From the NCBI GenBank assembly GCA_026874595.1, contig CM049320.1:42046714-42110713 (forward strand): 64,000 nucleotides of DNA, written 5' to 3'. The notes under the pieces are model-generated. The model was not told the DNA's origin. It saw nothing but the letters and a program-made list of their open reading frames with translations, and ran no database searches. This document shows positions 35,080 to 49,895 of the stretch, in pieces. The translations under genes and the position numbers were made by a program. The stretch is from Sipunculus nudus (Eukaryota; Annelida; Sipuncula; Golfingiida; Sipunculidae). Numbering within the stretch: position 1 is the stretch's first letter; each line of letters starts with the position of its first letter.

Positions 35080-37536
35080 TTCCAGGAGCGAAACATTGTT
35101 ATCATTTCTTATCAGAGAAGATTTTCTTAACATTATTTCAGTTGCCGTCATACAAATATCGCCCTTTCAACAAAAAACAAAAGTTGTAAAACTCAAGGAA
35201 TCGTTCGGAGAAAAGCATGTCTACACAAGGATCAGGCATCTTGTTATTCCCCCGCCGTTAAGTGAGAGGACTACTTAAATGGTCCTTTCGTCCGTCTGTC
35301 CTTCCATCTGTCCGACCCGCACCATCACTGATGCCACACTCTCAAGGTTAGCATATGGCCGGGCACCATTGTGGCCCTAGGTCCTTATGTATTTTAAAAT
35401 AATTAGTTGGGCATTCTCCAACATTGGTTACAGACGTTTAAAAATTCGAATTACAGGATCTATCAACCATGACTCACTCAACCATTTCTCATGCAATGCT
35501 CCAGCTGTCCTTGGGCACCTTGCTTGTGAACATGATAAGGCATTTAAATAGAAAGAAGCCTTTTTCAACTCTTTTTTCTCATAGAAATAAAAATCATTTA
35601 CTCTTTTACTCTTTTAAACAAAACGTCAATATATTATCATTCAAATAAAAAATAATAAACAATGTCTGAATATAGATACATCATAGCATTTAATTTTTAT
35701 GATCGGCAGTGGAAATTTACTGTTCCGTCATAAATAACATGTATGGGGGACTTGGATTTGGCTGTATATATCAGTTGGAATTCTCAATGGGGAACCTGTT
35801 TGGAAATTATTTGTCCTTGTCGCTCTTTAAAAGAAAAAGGTGTAAAACGGTACAAGACATTTTAGTAAACTGGCAATGATTAATACCTAAAGCATCGTTT
35901 TATGGAAGATTTATTATCGATTACAAATATATATGTAAACGATAATGCATAAATATGCGAACGAAAGAAATGCATTTTATACTTCGGACGTATATATAAA
36001 CGAGATCTGACGTTTGAACGTATAAAAGCAAGTTATAGATTAAAGAAGCAACTGCATACATGGAAAAGAAATTTAAGCTTTACCAGTTATTCAAAATAAA
36101 CGCTGATGCGTAATATCTTAAAAGTAGAGAATAATGTTCAGTCATGAGTTATTTGTTAGCCTTTTTAATGATGTTTAATGTACTTAAATGTTTATATGTA
36201 GATGTGTCTTTATGACTGATCAATTATTTGAGATTAAATAATGAATGAAATGTTCACATCGTTTGGCACTTGTGCTCATTTCTCATGTCCATCTCTATAC
36301 GATATAACTTTAAAAAAGAGTATTTATATACCCAAGTCTTATTTTTATTTATAAATCGGTTAATAGAAAAAATAATATCCAGATCATTTATTCTTTTGCT
36401 ATGAATTTCATATTCTTACTGCTTGCTCCAGAGAAATCTTTATTTGCTGAGTAAATTAATCCTCTGCCAAGCAAGATTTATCACGTAATTATCGACGTTG
36501 GTTGATTCCTCTGTTAGCATCTGTACTCAACAGTTATGACGGACTTATGAGGAGACCGAGAAAAAAAAAACAATCCAAAATAATTTAAAGTTTACCTTGA
36601 TCACAATAATATTTTTTATTTAAAAGAGGCTTAACTGTTGTGAAAAAAGGCGATAAACAGATTTTGGTTTTCTTGAGTTGAATATAAATTTCCGAAAGAG
36701 AAGAGAAGACCGGTTATACAAAATCGAGTTGATGAACTTGCCACACATTCCTCATGATTAGATATAATTATCGCGCTACATAATGTAAATTAAAACAATA
36801 CATATAATATGAATTGTCTGACAAAGTGTGCATTTACGTTTGTCTCAACTTTGAATTGTTCATCAACTTCATGAGTTTCCAGTTGGAAACTGTGTCTCGG
36901 GAAAATATAATAAATTGCACATCTGTACCCATTAACAACAATTTAAAAATTTACATATTGTCAGATCGTATATGAAGTGAAAAATGCAAAAGGTATATTT
37001 AATATTTATAGCCGTTGAGTCATCTTTTGTTAGTTTCTAGTCTTCAAATTATTTATATTGGATTGAAACTATACTACTACATGTTTACAAGAGATTGAAT
37101 GTGGTGTTACGACCCATAATGTAATAACCGGCCCATAATGTAATAACGGCCCATATTGCAATAAAAACGACCCATAATGTAATAATGGCCCATCATGTAA
37201 TAAAAACGGCCCATATTGTAATAACCATACCCTGCCCATATTGTAATAAAATCGCATGTGGGTAAAACGGCCCATATTGTAACAAAATCGCAGGTATGTA
37301 AAACGGCCAATAATTTTATAATTCAAATTTCATGCAAATTAACTAAGACAATTCAAATATTGACTTCTCGTGACACGAATGTGTAAGTGAACATACAAGT
37401 ATGAAAAACCACTGGATTACATAATGACTATCTGTTTAAAACGGTGACCAAGCTAATATGAGCGACATATGGCTTTGATTCATGTTTATCCTTTTGTTGA
37501 ATCAGTGTTTAAATAGGATGATAAAGTATTTAAACA

Positions 37537-37538
<2 letters not shown>

Positions 37539-37598
<60 letters not shown>
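37539..37598. repeat. (AT)n microsatellite
   Basis: About 60 bp of pure AT. Confidence 0.95.
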
Positions 37599-37600
<2 letters not shown>

Positions 37601-38139
37601 CTGCAATATTTTGGCTTCTGAATAAAACCCAACAAAACAGGTATTGAATGAATTTTGGTTTGCTGAAAAAACCTTAATATTTCTTCTCGGTACATTTCTA
37701 GGATTTATTTAAGCGCCTGGGTCCATTAAAGCTAATACACTTGTGTGTGTGTGTATATATATATATCGCCAAAATGTAAATATTTTGTCAATTTTAACAG
37801 ATAAAATGTACAAAACTCATTATCAATACATTTTAATGTATTTTAATTCTTTTTTAAAATATAAATTAAACTTTAAATTTCAGTGCGCTTTGCTCAAAGT
37901 ATCATAGAGAATATTTTATATGATCTCTTGAAACCTCCCGAGATATTGTCTTAGGTCAATATGTATAACACGTCGCATAGATTAAGAGCTTTCAGCACAT
38001 GTATTTGAAGTTAAAACCTGGATGCGTCAATCGTGCGATTCATGAGTGACTCTTATACAATTTAGTTTTTAAAAAAAAAGAACATTACCACCAAACAACA
38101 AAACAACAAATGAAAATGCCGCTTTCTGTGTTTTAGAGG

Positions 38140-38141
<2 letters not shown>

Positions 38142-38201
<60 letters not shown>
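38142..38201. repeat. (AT)n microsatellite
   Basis: About 60 bp of pure AT inside the foldback element. Confidence 0.95.
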
Positions 38202-38203
<2 letters not shown>

Positions 38204-39313
38204 TGGTATTAGATTAAGTGAAATTCCGAAAGGACGGCGAGTACTGGATGCGACCGGGGCCCAGCCGAGGAGCGGTGAGGATTTTCATGGTCGGCCTCCA
38301 TTCAGAGTGGGCGCTCTGCATAATCGGAAGGCTGTGCCCCACAAACAGTATCACGTTTGTATCACAAAAAGGAATGCAAATTGGCGAGTTCTTCCATGTT
38401 ATGACTCAGTAATGGGGATGATTTCACACCCAAGCCTCTCTCAGCCTTCTTCACCCTACCCGCCACCCCAGCCAACCCCCACCCCTCACGGTAAAACACC
38501 CCCCCCCGGTTACCCGCAAATGATCCGTAATAGTAAATGCGTGGAAAAAGTGAAGACTTTACCTCACCTATACTGTAATCAGCATGGTGGGGGCTAAAAT
38601 GGGCAAAAAGGCCAATATTGTAAAAAAATGCAGTTTAGAAGATTATGATTAAATTCGTGTCAAATTTACGTAGCATAAATGTTGACTGTTTCACTTGATT
38701 TCCATTATGACTGCATCTCTTATACCAATGAGGAACCAAAATGGCTATCATTTCAGAAGGTATTCTCAAACGACATATCGCCTTTTAGATTTGGGATTCA
38801 TTCTTGAGCTTAAACATATGTTATTACAATATGGGCCATTTTTCCCACTTCTAGTTTTATTACAATATGGGTAGGGTATGATTATTACATTATGGGTCGT
38901 TTTTATTACAATATGGGCTGTTATAACAATATGGGCCGTTTTTTTATTACATTATGGGTCGTTATTACAGTATGGGCCAGTTTTATTACAATATGGGCAG
39001 GGTATGATTATTACATTATGGGTCGTTTTTATTACAATATGGGCCGTTATTATGGGCCGGTTATTACATTATGGGTCGTAACATGTTGTACTGGCCATCT
39101 AATACCTCTTTCTCACATCCATCAATAACAGTTAATCTTTTTGTAAAATCACTATTCTGAAGTCTAAGAAAAAAAAGGGCAGATTTTCGGGGTTTTTTTT
39201 AAAAAGGCAAAGAATTATTTTTTATAGGTATAAAATGACTTAAATTCAAATAACGTATATATCTAGCGATTCACCCATTATAATCTTTTGAACATCAGAA
39301 GTTTACACTGCAA

Positions 39314-39314
39314 T

Positions 39315-39380
<66 letters not shown>
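39314..39380. repeat. Compound (CA)n(AT)n microsatellite
   Basis: CA dinucleotides grading into AT, just before the right end of the hAT-like element. Confidence 0.95.
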
Positions 39381-39385
<5 letters not shown>

Positions 39386-39544
39386 TATGCAAAGTCTAGC
39401 CTCCCCACTTGAAAAATCTTGGATCCGCCCCTGATATCACCGTATGTCTTCTTTTCCTTCGTGAGTTGCACGTTTGGTGTGACGTTATCATTCCTGCAGA
39501 ATAAGTTATTAAATACAGAACTTGCTAGAGGGAAATTATGAATA

Positions 39545-39638
39545 CGCGGGGTAGAGAATACAGCCCTGTGGTAAAGGCGTTGAACTTCTCTAAGTTTCCG
39601 GTTCGATGTCTCATCGAAAAAAAAGTTAAGGTCGTAAG
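39545..39638 (+). mobile_element. tRNA-like SINE head
   Basis: A box A-like TGGTAAAGGCG is followed by a box B-like GGTTCGATGTC about 30 bp later, then a short A-run. This is the layout of a tRNA-derived Pol III promoter. No full body is evident. It abuts the start of part Y. Confidence 0.4.
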
Positions 39639-41276
<1,638 letters not shown>

Positions 41277-42947
41277 GACGCTGATCTCCGAGTATGACCT
41301 GAATAAGCCCCTTTCGTTATGATTACTTATTATCTGTTTCTGTCTATAATACATTAAATCAATAATCATTAATCATGCTATCCATTCAGCGAACAGAAGG
41401 GATACAGACAAGGTTCCACGGTTCAGACAAACAATGAGTTCGACTCTAGGTTTATATATACATCGTCAAAATACTGCACTGAAACACCGTATCATACTTA
41501 TTGGCATTATTTGTTTCTGAATTAACCGGTAGATGGATATTATGCATTTCAGGTAGAATACCGGGGGTTGTGCTTCTCGAGCATTTCTCTGTAATATGCT
41601 GAAAATTCCACAATGCTTTTACATCTACAAAACTAGAAAACAGCATTCTATGAAATGCAAGCTTCCACCATGCTACCAAAAATGTTTTTGCATTCACTTA
41701 TTCGGCCCACATTTCCAGGTCCCTTCGTTAATAAGTGACTATACATTTGTGAATATTTCTTATGACGTTCCTGATACGGATTATGTACCAGAACCACATC
41801 ACAATTTAATCGATCTTTCATTGGCCCATTCCCGAAACGCCCTGAATATTTCATAAGATTCCGTTCAAGATTACGTGAATTATCTTGTGAACAAATACAC
41901 ACTAAAACGCACACACACACGCACGGGGATGAACGCATACTGTCCTGGCAATAACTGTAAAACCTTAAACCTGAATGATTACACCACCTATCATCACTGT
42001 GGAAACATACTTCTTTTTAACAACATGCAGTTTGCATTGCGATCAGAATCCTTGACGGATAAAAGTCTTACGACATATTTGTAACACACTTTTTATTTCA
42101 AATACGGCAATAACTTTAGTATTAGGTAATGCAGTCAGTATAATATTAGATAGCCAAGGAATATTTATTGTATATTAGCCGATATACCCAGTAAAAAAGG
42201 GGTTTTACGCCTTGGGGGGGGGGGGGGCAGTGTAGGAATGAAATAAGGAATTCCGTGTAATGAGAGGAGATTTCATTTACGTTATACGAAGAGAATTATT
42301 GTAAACTGGTTGGTGGGTAAATCATCAATATCAGATCCAGAGGGATACAGATGTCCAGATTTTGTTTGATAGTAATGTATGAATAGCAACTGGAAAATAT
42401 CTAGTGTAGGTAGATTGAAGGAAAGCCATCGTTTGTAGATTTTTTAGGGATTTACGTAAACACGCGGTCCTTATCATAGTCATTATTTCGATCTTTGCCG
42501 AAATCAGTTGGGCTGTGTCCGGTGATAGCATATACATGTAATTTAGAAACCACTCAAAAATCACTCCAAATGATGTGTTCATTAAAATGATTTATCTTCA
42601 TATCGGTGAAGTAACTGCGGGAACCAGTAGGGGATCCAGATGTCCCCTGCATATAGAGAACATTTTAAGTATGCAAAGTAATGAAGGAAATTTGAAACTT
42701 TTTTCACAAAAATATGAGGAAGTTCTGTTCTCTTAAATTTCTTTGCATAACGTATTCTTTATGTGTGGCGTGCTAAAATATTTCTAGTTCTCGTTGATTT
42801 GGATATTAACTTGAAAGTCCAAACATTGAATAATATATAATATGTTGATATCTATATGGTGAAAACGCCCACCTACGTTTATAACTTGCAAAATATCATA
42901 CTTTAAATGCAATCCTTGTGGTAGTTAATTGTTATAATATAATTTAT

Positions 42948-42990
<43 letters not shown>

Positions 42991-44065
42991 TATTATTATT
43001 ATAATAAAATATATGTTATATATATTTCAGAAATGAAAATGCTAAACGGCTTACATAAATGTCATGCCTTTATACATGTCAGCAATTTAATGTGGGCGTC
43101 CATCATGTTATCGGCAGGATCAGTCACTGTCTTGTTAAGCCGGTTCCCCCATATCTGGACAAAGTGTAAACAATGTCCGCAAAACGTCCTAGTTATTCAC
43201 GAGATTCATAATAACCATTGATGGAATACACATCATGACGTCCCGTGTTAGAGTTTTTACCTATACTTACACTAACCATGAAACCGGCCTTTTAAAATAA
43301 AATGATGGGGCCTGCGAGTCATGACACCATTCATAACTGGGCAGCCGCTTAAAGGGTCGAATCAAAATATTGACGGAGTGGTATTATTTCAAATGAAAAC
43401 TAAAAAAGTTGCGTTTTACTCTCACCACGATTAAATGTATAATGAAAAACTAAGTTTAATGGTCCCAAATACCTCTCACTTGAGTAGGACCAGTTTATCG
43501 TGAGCTAGTTCAAACAGCTGCCATGGCGCTATCCAAGACTTATTATCAAGGGCGTTTTTTATGTGATATTTGAGTATTTATATGGAAGAAAGCCTAAACT
43601 AAAAACCGATCACAATCTCATGGGTAGTTCTGTCACACCAACAACTTCTACAGCAGTTAAATAACGACATTTGGGTGGTAATTTACCGCTACCTAAACAC
43701 CCATCCACCAAAAATGTTTCGTTCTGTGCATATATTTAGGGTTCTTTAGTTATGTTCTCGATACATGTTCATGTCACAAATCATGCAGTAAAACCATTTC
43801 ACGTCCGCCGGTATATGTTCAAACATATACGTTCAAACATCATAGACATGTACTTTGATGTTCCTCTGAAATATTTATTTGATTATATACATTAATCCCT
43901 TGGCGGGTATGCAGGGTGACCGTTTCTGCGCGGCCTGGAATATTTGCTGTCCCGTGGGATATAAATGTTTGATTAATGTCACGGCTTTTCCGGCCAGCAT
44001 ATTCCACTTGGCTTTATTTTATTAGCATCGTTAATGCTATACAAGTTATTGTTATACTGCGGATC
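41277..44065 (+). repeat. Segmental duplication, unit 2, part X'
   Basis: Second copy of 29491-33946, lacking the unit-1-specific insertions and with an (AAT)n/(AT)n patch (about 42950-43030) where unit 1 has about 1 kb of other sequence. No gene was recognised. Confidence 0.85.
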
Positions 44066-44070
44066 TTAAC

Positions 44071-44372
44071 AGAACTTAGGCCATTCACTCTGACATTTGA
44101 ATTATGAAAAGTGAAACTTCTCGTCTAGATCTCGATACCGTGTGTTCTCGAATCAACCTTGGGGTCTTCTTGGCTTTTTTTTGTGCGTGGCTGGATGTGG
44201 TATCTAAAACAACCTCCAAAAACAACGCTTCTATTTCTCCCTAAAATATTTGCAGGCCAAATACCTGGAAACTTATTTTTCGTTGGGAGGCGATGTGGAC
44301 ACCGGCTTGCTGGAGTCAACGTCATCGGCTTGAGCCACGACTCAACTTTTTCGTATCGTTTCGTAAATCTGT

Positions 44373-44426
<54 letters not shown>

Positions 44427-46631
44427 CATATACATACATTGGAAAGTTCATTCATTGTAGCACATTTTGGCACTCGTTCAAATCAAGCAAAAGGACATAA
44501 TTTAAAATCAAATACCTATTGTAGCTGTCAAGTTTTTTTTTAAATATGACCGGATAGTCAGTTGTTAAGTCTTCCCCAATGTCAATACCAGAAAGATAAG
44601 TAAATATGAAGACGCAAATGACCAAAATGGGCGGAGAACTCCGGGGATGTGCTGTGTACACGCTCTGTTGAAATTCGGGCTTGCACAAGTTACTTGCAGA
44701 TGTTTCCGGTCGACAAAATTAAACTGGCCAACAAGAACAAATAGGCAGATGGGAGGCCGACTTAAAGATGAAAAATTAACATATTTTCACCTGCCTTTTG
44801 CAAGTTAAGCAAAATGGAGACATTTCCACCACACTTAATCTGTTTCGCTGAACTAAATATCATCACACTGTAATCATAGTGTGTCGGTTCACCACGTAAA
44901 TACACGGCCAAATTACTTGTATTTATATCAATGTTACACAGTCTGAATTATCCTTGTCAAAGTTGCCCGTTATATTTTTACCATTTCCTAGTGTAAATAT
45001 TATTTTTACATTTTTTTTTAATATTTGTAACAATGACAAAAAGGGGGGCAATGCCGTAAAAGCAATCTACAGATGTACCAAATGCGAGTGTCCGTGGAGC
45101 ATCGTAATAGCTGTTTAAATGGTGCTGAAATATCTGAATCGACTGTGGCTTATGTTACAGGATCTGTGAATGACTCGAGTGTCGTCGTTTAGAATGATAT
45201 GTTTGGAACCAGATACTCCGAAGGAGCTCTCCAGTTTCATGTTTACGGTAAGCTTTGAGTAGCACGTTTTGAGAGAAAAGACAGAGAAAATGGAGCCGTA
45301 CCTGACCGGCGGCGATAAGGGCGTAAGTTAAATTATCAGTTCATGAAATAACAAGATTTTTTGACAATTCTTTCAGTATGTTTTATACTGTAGAGTCTGA
45401 AGGGCATGTTGAGCATGTTGAGCAAATCATTTTGCAGGAGCTTATCCTGAAAGAACTTCAGCCTAAATGCTTCTGAATGATTCCATGAAAATTGCATATT
45501 GTACCTCATTTTTAAAATACTAGTCCCTTCATCCGAAACAAGCCACCATTTTCGGCAAAAAAATCATAATCTTTCCTTTCTCTGAAAGATTTTTGGAAAT
45601 GTGGTCGCCAATCAGCTTCAATCAACGATCAACAAACTAATCGATGCTAAGCAATTACACCACAAACAATACCAAACATCCTCACTTTATGTCCAGAATA
45701 TTCTTTTTTGTGCACTTGGTGATCAGATATGAAATATACTCTTTCTGTCTGCCATCATGGCTACCACTGACCGCAAAGATTCACACAGTCGAATTTTGGT
45801 ATTAACGGAACGGTTCTATAGAACAGTTTTCACCTTATATTTCAACGTCTGTCACAGTCTTCCACAGTACAACACATATTGATAATACAAGCACCAAGTG
45901 AAACGCCTATGATCTTATCTTCAGGGTGCCCTATATGGCCTTGGGAGTCATAATTGTATCATATAAGTTTTACAAGTCGTAATTAATGGGTTAATACGAA
46001 GCTCTGCGTAACTGCCATAATGTCTTGGTAATTTAAATGTCCTCGAGTTAAATAAGGATAAAACTCACGTACTGTTTGATAGTTGAAAAACACTACATTA
46101 CATTTTCGTTCGTTATTTCGGTGTTTTAACCAGATCTTAGTATGGTATTTCGTTATTTTCTTTGATGTCACTTTTGTCTTTAGACTTAAATGTTAATTAT
46201 AAAAGCGCATATTACTTATCTACATTGCAACTATATGGCATTACCTTTCATCTCTTCATCAAGCGGCAATAACGTCACATCTGGGCAGGCGCAGTTTATT
46301 ATTTTCTGTTATAGCTATTATGTATTTTAGATAAATTGGAGTTTCGTAAATATAGGCGCAGCCGACTTATTTATATGATTAAAGGGATTAAATAATATGA
46401 ATATTTATCAATGAACTGGATTAAGAGGAGTTTAATATAACAAACGTTTACTTAATACATCAGCTGTACACAGGATACCCTGTACACGTCACACAGTAAG
46501 CGTCATAACGAACATGACGTAGACATGCGCCTTGCGAATCACCAGCAGCAGTTACACCAGCATCTCCTCCGCTTCGGCGCTTTACATAGCCGCACATTCA
46601 CCTGAAATCATTTGATGGCAAGAACACGGAC
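44071..46631 (+). repeat. Segmental duplication, unit 2, part Y'
   Basis: Second copy of 39639-41276 with about 0.93 kb of extra sequence (44953-45885) between 'acacagtctgaattatcc' and 'ataatacaag'. No supported gene. Confidence 0.85.
44375..44440. repeat. (CA)n microsatellite
   Basis: About 45 bp of CA followed by short AT/ACAT. Confidence 0.95.
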
Positions 46632-49600
46632 GGATGTCAAGAGATCGTCGGCTCCCACAATGGAAAGGGCCTGCATGCCCAGTGCGCTTGTGCTTCCATC
46701 TTGTGATACGATGCAGGGTTGTATCAGCCCTGGCTATAGCAGTTTTTAATTGTGTCATAAACAGGTAAACCATAACGTACAAACCAGCAGTGCGAGCGAG
46801 TTTAGCGTTCAGTGCTGAAAGCTCATTTAAGTTTATGCAGGTAGTTCGCGGAAGAAGTGCTACTTCGGAAATATACCATCTGATCAGCGTGCCATTTTTC
46901 TATAATCTACCTGGGTCCATTAATACTCAACCACTCATGGTATATTAATTGCCAAAGAGACATAAATGGGACGTCTAAGGAAGGAAGGACAAAAGTGAAT
47001 GTCTCGAAGGTTATTCAGTGCAGTCTTTAGTCACGTGATGCAATGGGCACGTCCACGGCAAACAGACCAGTCTATATTAAAACGGATACCTACGGAGAGA
47101 TGATACGAGCTGCTAGGAGAAATCTCGCAGATTTAATTACATGGTCTGAATTTTGGCTGTGACAAACACTGAAGGTAAGCTGATATTCATCAAGTTCAAC
47201 CCCTTTAATATAACCTACAATCAAAGTTTTGAAAAAGTTTAATTTTAACTCATACATTATTTTTATAATTAACCCTTCATTTATTTTAGAGTGTGTTCTA
47301 TGCTGAATTTAGGTTAATCGTATAACCTTCTGGTGAGTTTGATGTGTCTGATTTACTTATACATTGTTTATTAGAGGCACAGGAATATATTTTGATAATT
47401 TATGATCATATGCAATACTCGATAACCTTTTTTTCTCTGTCTAACCATTTAATTAGATTCCCATTTTCCTGAAATTGTTGACGCGTGTCCTCTTTGTACA
47501 ATCTATAAGCAAACATTTAGTTTTATTATATTTGATCAAATTAACACAATTATATAGAATAACTCCACTCAATGTAACTGGATTTCTTGGTTTAAGTTAG
47601 GACCCTGACGTGTAGATGGTATTCACCGTTACTCTATGACAAAGAGACACAACTGGTGACCCTATTTTAAGGTTTCGGAGGAACGTGTATGAGAGATATT
47701 CAAATTCATGGAGGTGAATAAAAAGTTAAGAACGAAACTTAGTATATACTGAAATTTTTAGTATTTGTAGCAGTTTCCGCCGTACGCGCTTGTGCCCTCA
47801 CTTTTGGGGTCTAGCGCTGACAACAGTTCGGGGATACATCCACCAACGATTTAGACAGCACGATTGCAGCTAGAATAAGCAACCGTGTGATAAATTGGAC
47901 GTGTTATCCTCAAGCCTTAAATTTTCCGTTCTAAAGTGTACTTCACAATGGCAGCGGCTTGGCTGCCCCAAGGTACTTCTAGTACTGTTTGTACTAAAAA
48001 ACAGATGATTACATAGTAAACACGGAATGGGTAGGCACTCCACACAGATAAATGATTGGTACTTTTAAACTATGAGCTCTGGTTCATTCATCAATGAACT
48101 AACGATGCAGACATGGGGAGAAGTCCCATGAAGATACTTCACTTGTAATCTAATCCTTTACATCAATGTGACATAAAGAGTAGGTTTTTAAAGCCATTAT
48201 ATTAATGAAACCACATTGTTTTGTGGATTTCACCGTAGCTGATGCTTACTTAAAGGAAAAGATCCTGTTTGCTGGGTTCACGTTTTCCTATTATGTCAAA
48301 CGATGGCGTTATCAAGTATTATGCAGGACTATTCATCAGTGAAGCTGCGCGGGGAAATCAATAGCGAAAGGGTTAATTTGGAATTCAAGTTATCTGTCAA
48401 AGTGAGTAACGAAACATTTTCGTCATTCGTGGCAGGAATGTTTAATTATCAGGTGAGGGTACTTCATATAAGTCGTGTTTTAAATTTATTTAGTAAAGTG
48501 TACTGTCCATTTATATTCAAGTTCTCAAGCGTTATTGAAAGTGCAAAATAAATGACACCGCTATATTTTTTTTAGAAATGACAAAACATCAAATAATACT
48601 TAATAATTTCAGATAATGATTGATAATTTGAATTTTAGCAACGACATCCAAAGTCATGTCAATTTAATGAATCGCAATTTTAGACTACACGATAAATGGT
48701 ATTTAGTACCGGTATTCAAAATGATTTGAACAGATCATTGAATGCGTGTTCGTAAACACAACGCCGAAAATATAATTTTCCTAAGTTCATAGTTCAAATC
48801 GAATATTTAATCAACAACAGAGTGTTATTTACACTTCCACTGATATGATCTATCATCTAAATATGAATCAAAGGGAAAAGCGTAAGACAGCCGCTCTTGA
48901 TCTGAGATAAAGTCCGCCAAATAGCACGTTAGAAACCTAAATCAATGTAAAGTCACCTTTCGACAGCTACTGTACCCCCCATAATTATACCTGTATTAAG
49001 AGGCTTGCTAATTGTTTGTCTTTTGCTAATTCTTTAAATAATGATAAATTCTGTAGAAGAATAAACATGTAATAATTTCCTGTATTCAATGAAAAAGACA
49101 CAATAAAAGGTATCAAACAAAGTTAAGTGCTAGAAGTGCGCACCGTAAATGCAGCATCCAATTTTTACAGTTTACGCAATGCCCTGGTAAAACTGCTTTA
49201 GTTAACAGAAGTCTGATAGAGAAATAATCTTTGCTAAATTTGCACTGCAAATCATCACTAGATCCCTAAACACACAAAAATCTTATTCACATAAGTTTGA
49301 ATTCGATATATTGCCTAACATTAGTTAGGTTACATCATACTGTGTCGTCGCTTGTCATCTATAATTTTTTTTTAATTCACAACTTTGGCCATTTGTTCCA
49401 TAATCACTCTGAATCTAATATGATCTTGTTAAACAGAACACGCTTTTTTTTAATGTCAATAATGTTGATTTAACGCATACATAGTTGGATTATTTTAAGT
49501 TTGATTCGGATAATAATGGCGGGAGGAATGTCGTAAAACAGCGCAGACAGACCAGACGTCGTAAACTGAGCAGACGACAGTGTCTGTGTATTCATAATCA

Positions 49601-49801
49601 ATAAACAAGCGCATCAATCACGCAGGCCCGTGCCTCCTCGGTTCGTTAAACATTTGTCCTGTATCCTCTTGTTAACACTAAAACGGTTACCATTATTTAC
49701 GACATGCACGTTTTACGGCATCTCTGGAGCCGAACATGTCGTAAACAAAAGAAATGAATTAATAAATATGTAGTTTACTAGCACCTGTATCGGGTTCATC
49801 A

Positions 49802-49804
<3 letters not shown>

Positions 49805-49886
<82 letters not shown>

Positions 49887-49895
49887 AGAGAGAGT
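49805..49895. repeat. Compound (AT)n(GA)n microsatellite
   Basis: AT tract running directly into a GA tract, then interrupted GA. Confidence 0.95.

Larger units (their letters stand above)
37106..39082. mobile_element. Foldback element with subrepeat-filled inverted arms
   Basis: The left arm (37106-37310) contains many GACCCATAATGTAATAA / GGCCCATATTGTAATAA units. The right arm (38822-39082) contains their reverse complements. Outermost ends GTTACGACCC and GGGTCGTAAC are exact inverted matches, with pairing continuing through ataatgtaataaccggccca. Flanks atgtggt / atgttgt could be a 7-bp target duplication with one mismatch. The 1.5-kb interior has two (AT)n tracts and no supported coding sequence. 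Confidence 0.75.
35016..39433. mobile_element. Non-autonomous hAT-like DNA transposon, 4.4 kb
   Basis: The left terminus CAGTGGCGGATCAAGA (35016 on) and the reverse complement of the right terminus, CAGGGGCGGATCCAAGA (ending at 39433), form imperfect TIRs. Subterminal similarity continues (ggggaagct / ggggaggct). The flanks carry a perfect 5-bp direct repeat ATATC (35011-35015 and 39434-39438). CAG-GGCGGATC termini recall hAT superfamily ends; a 5-bp duplication is shorter than the usual 8 bp but is known for some hAT groups. No transposase frame was seen. Confidence 0.55.
33947..39638. mobile_element. Interval present only in duplication unit 1 (nested transposon complex)
   Basis: In unit 2 the part X end (gcggatc) is followed within 5 bp by the part Y start (agaacttaggcc). 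In unit 1 they are 5.7 kb apart. The extra DNA contains a hAT-like element, a foldback element and a tRNA-like SINE head at its right edge. No gene was recognised. Confidence 0.7.

Noticed and set aside
37069-37326. Open frames encoding MGRF/HYGP-type repeats (also 38878-39128 on the plus strand)
   Set aside because: They translate the subrepeats of the foldback arms; both frames and both strands give similar artefacts.
38218-38597. Two open frames in a GC-richer patch inside the foldback element
   Set aside because: No domain recognised; compositionally simple proline-rich end; lies inside a transposon interior.
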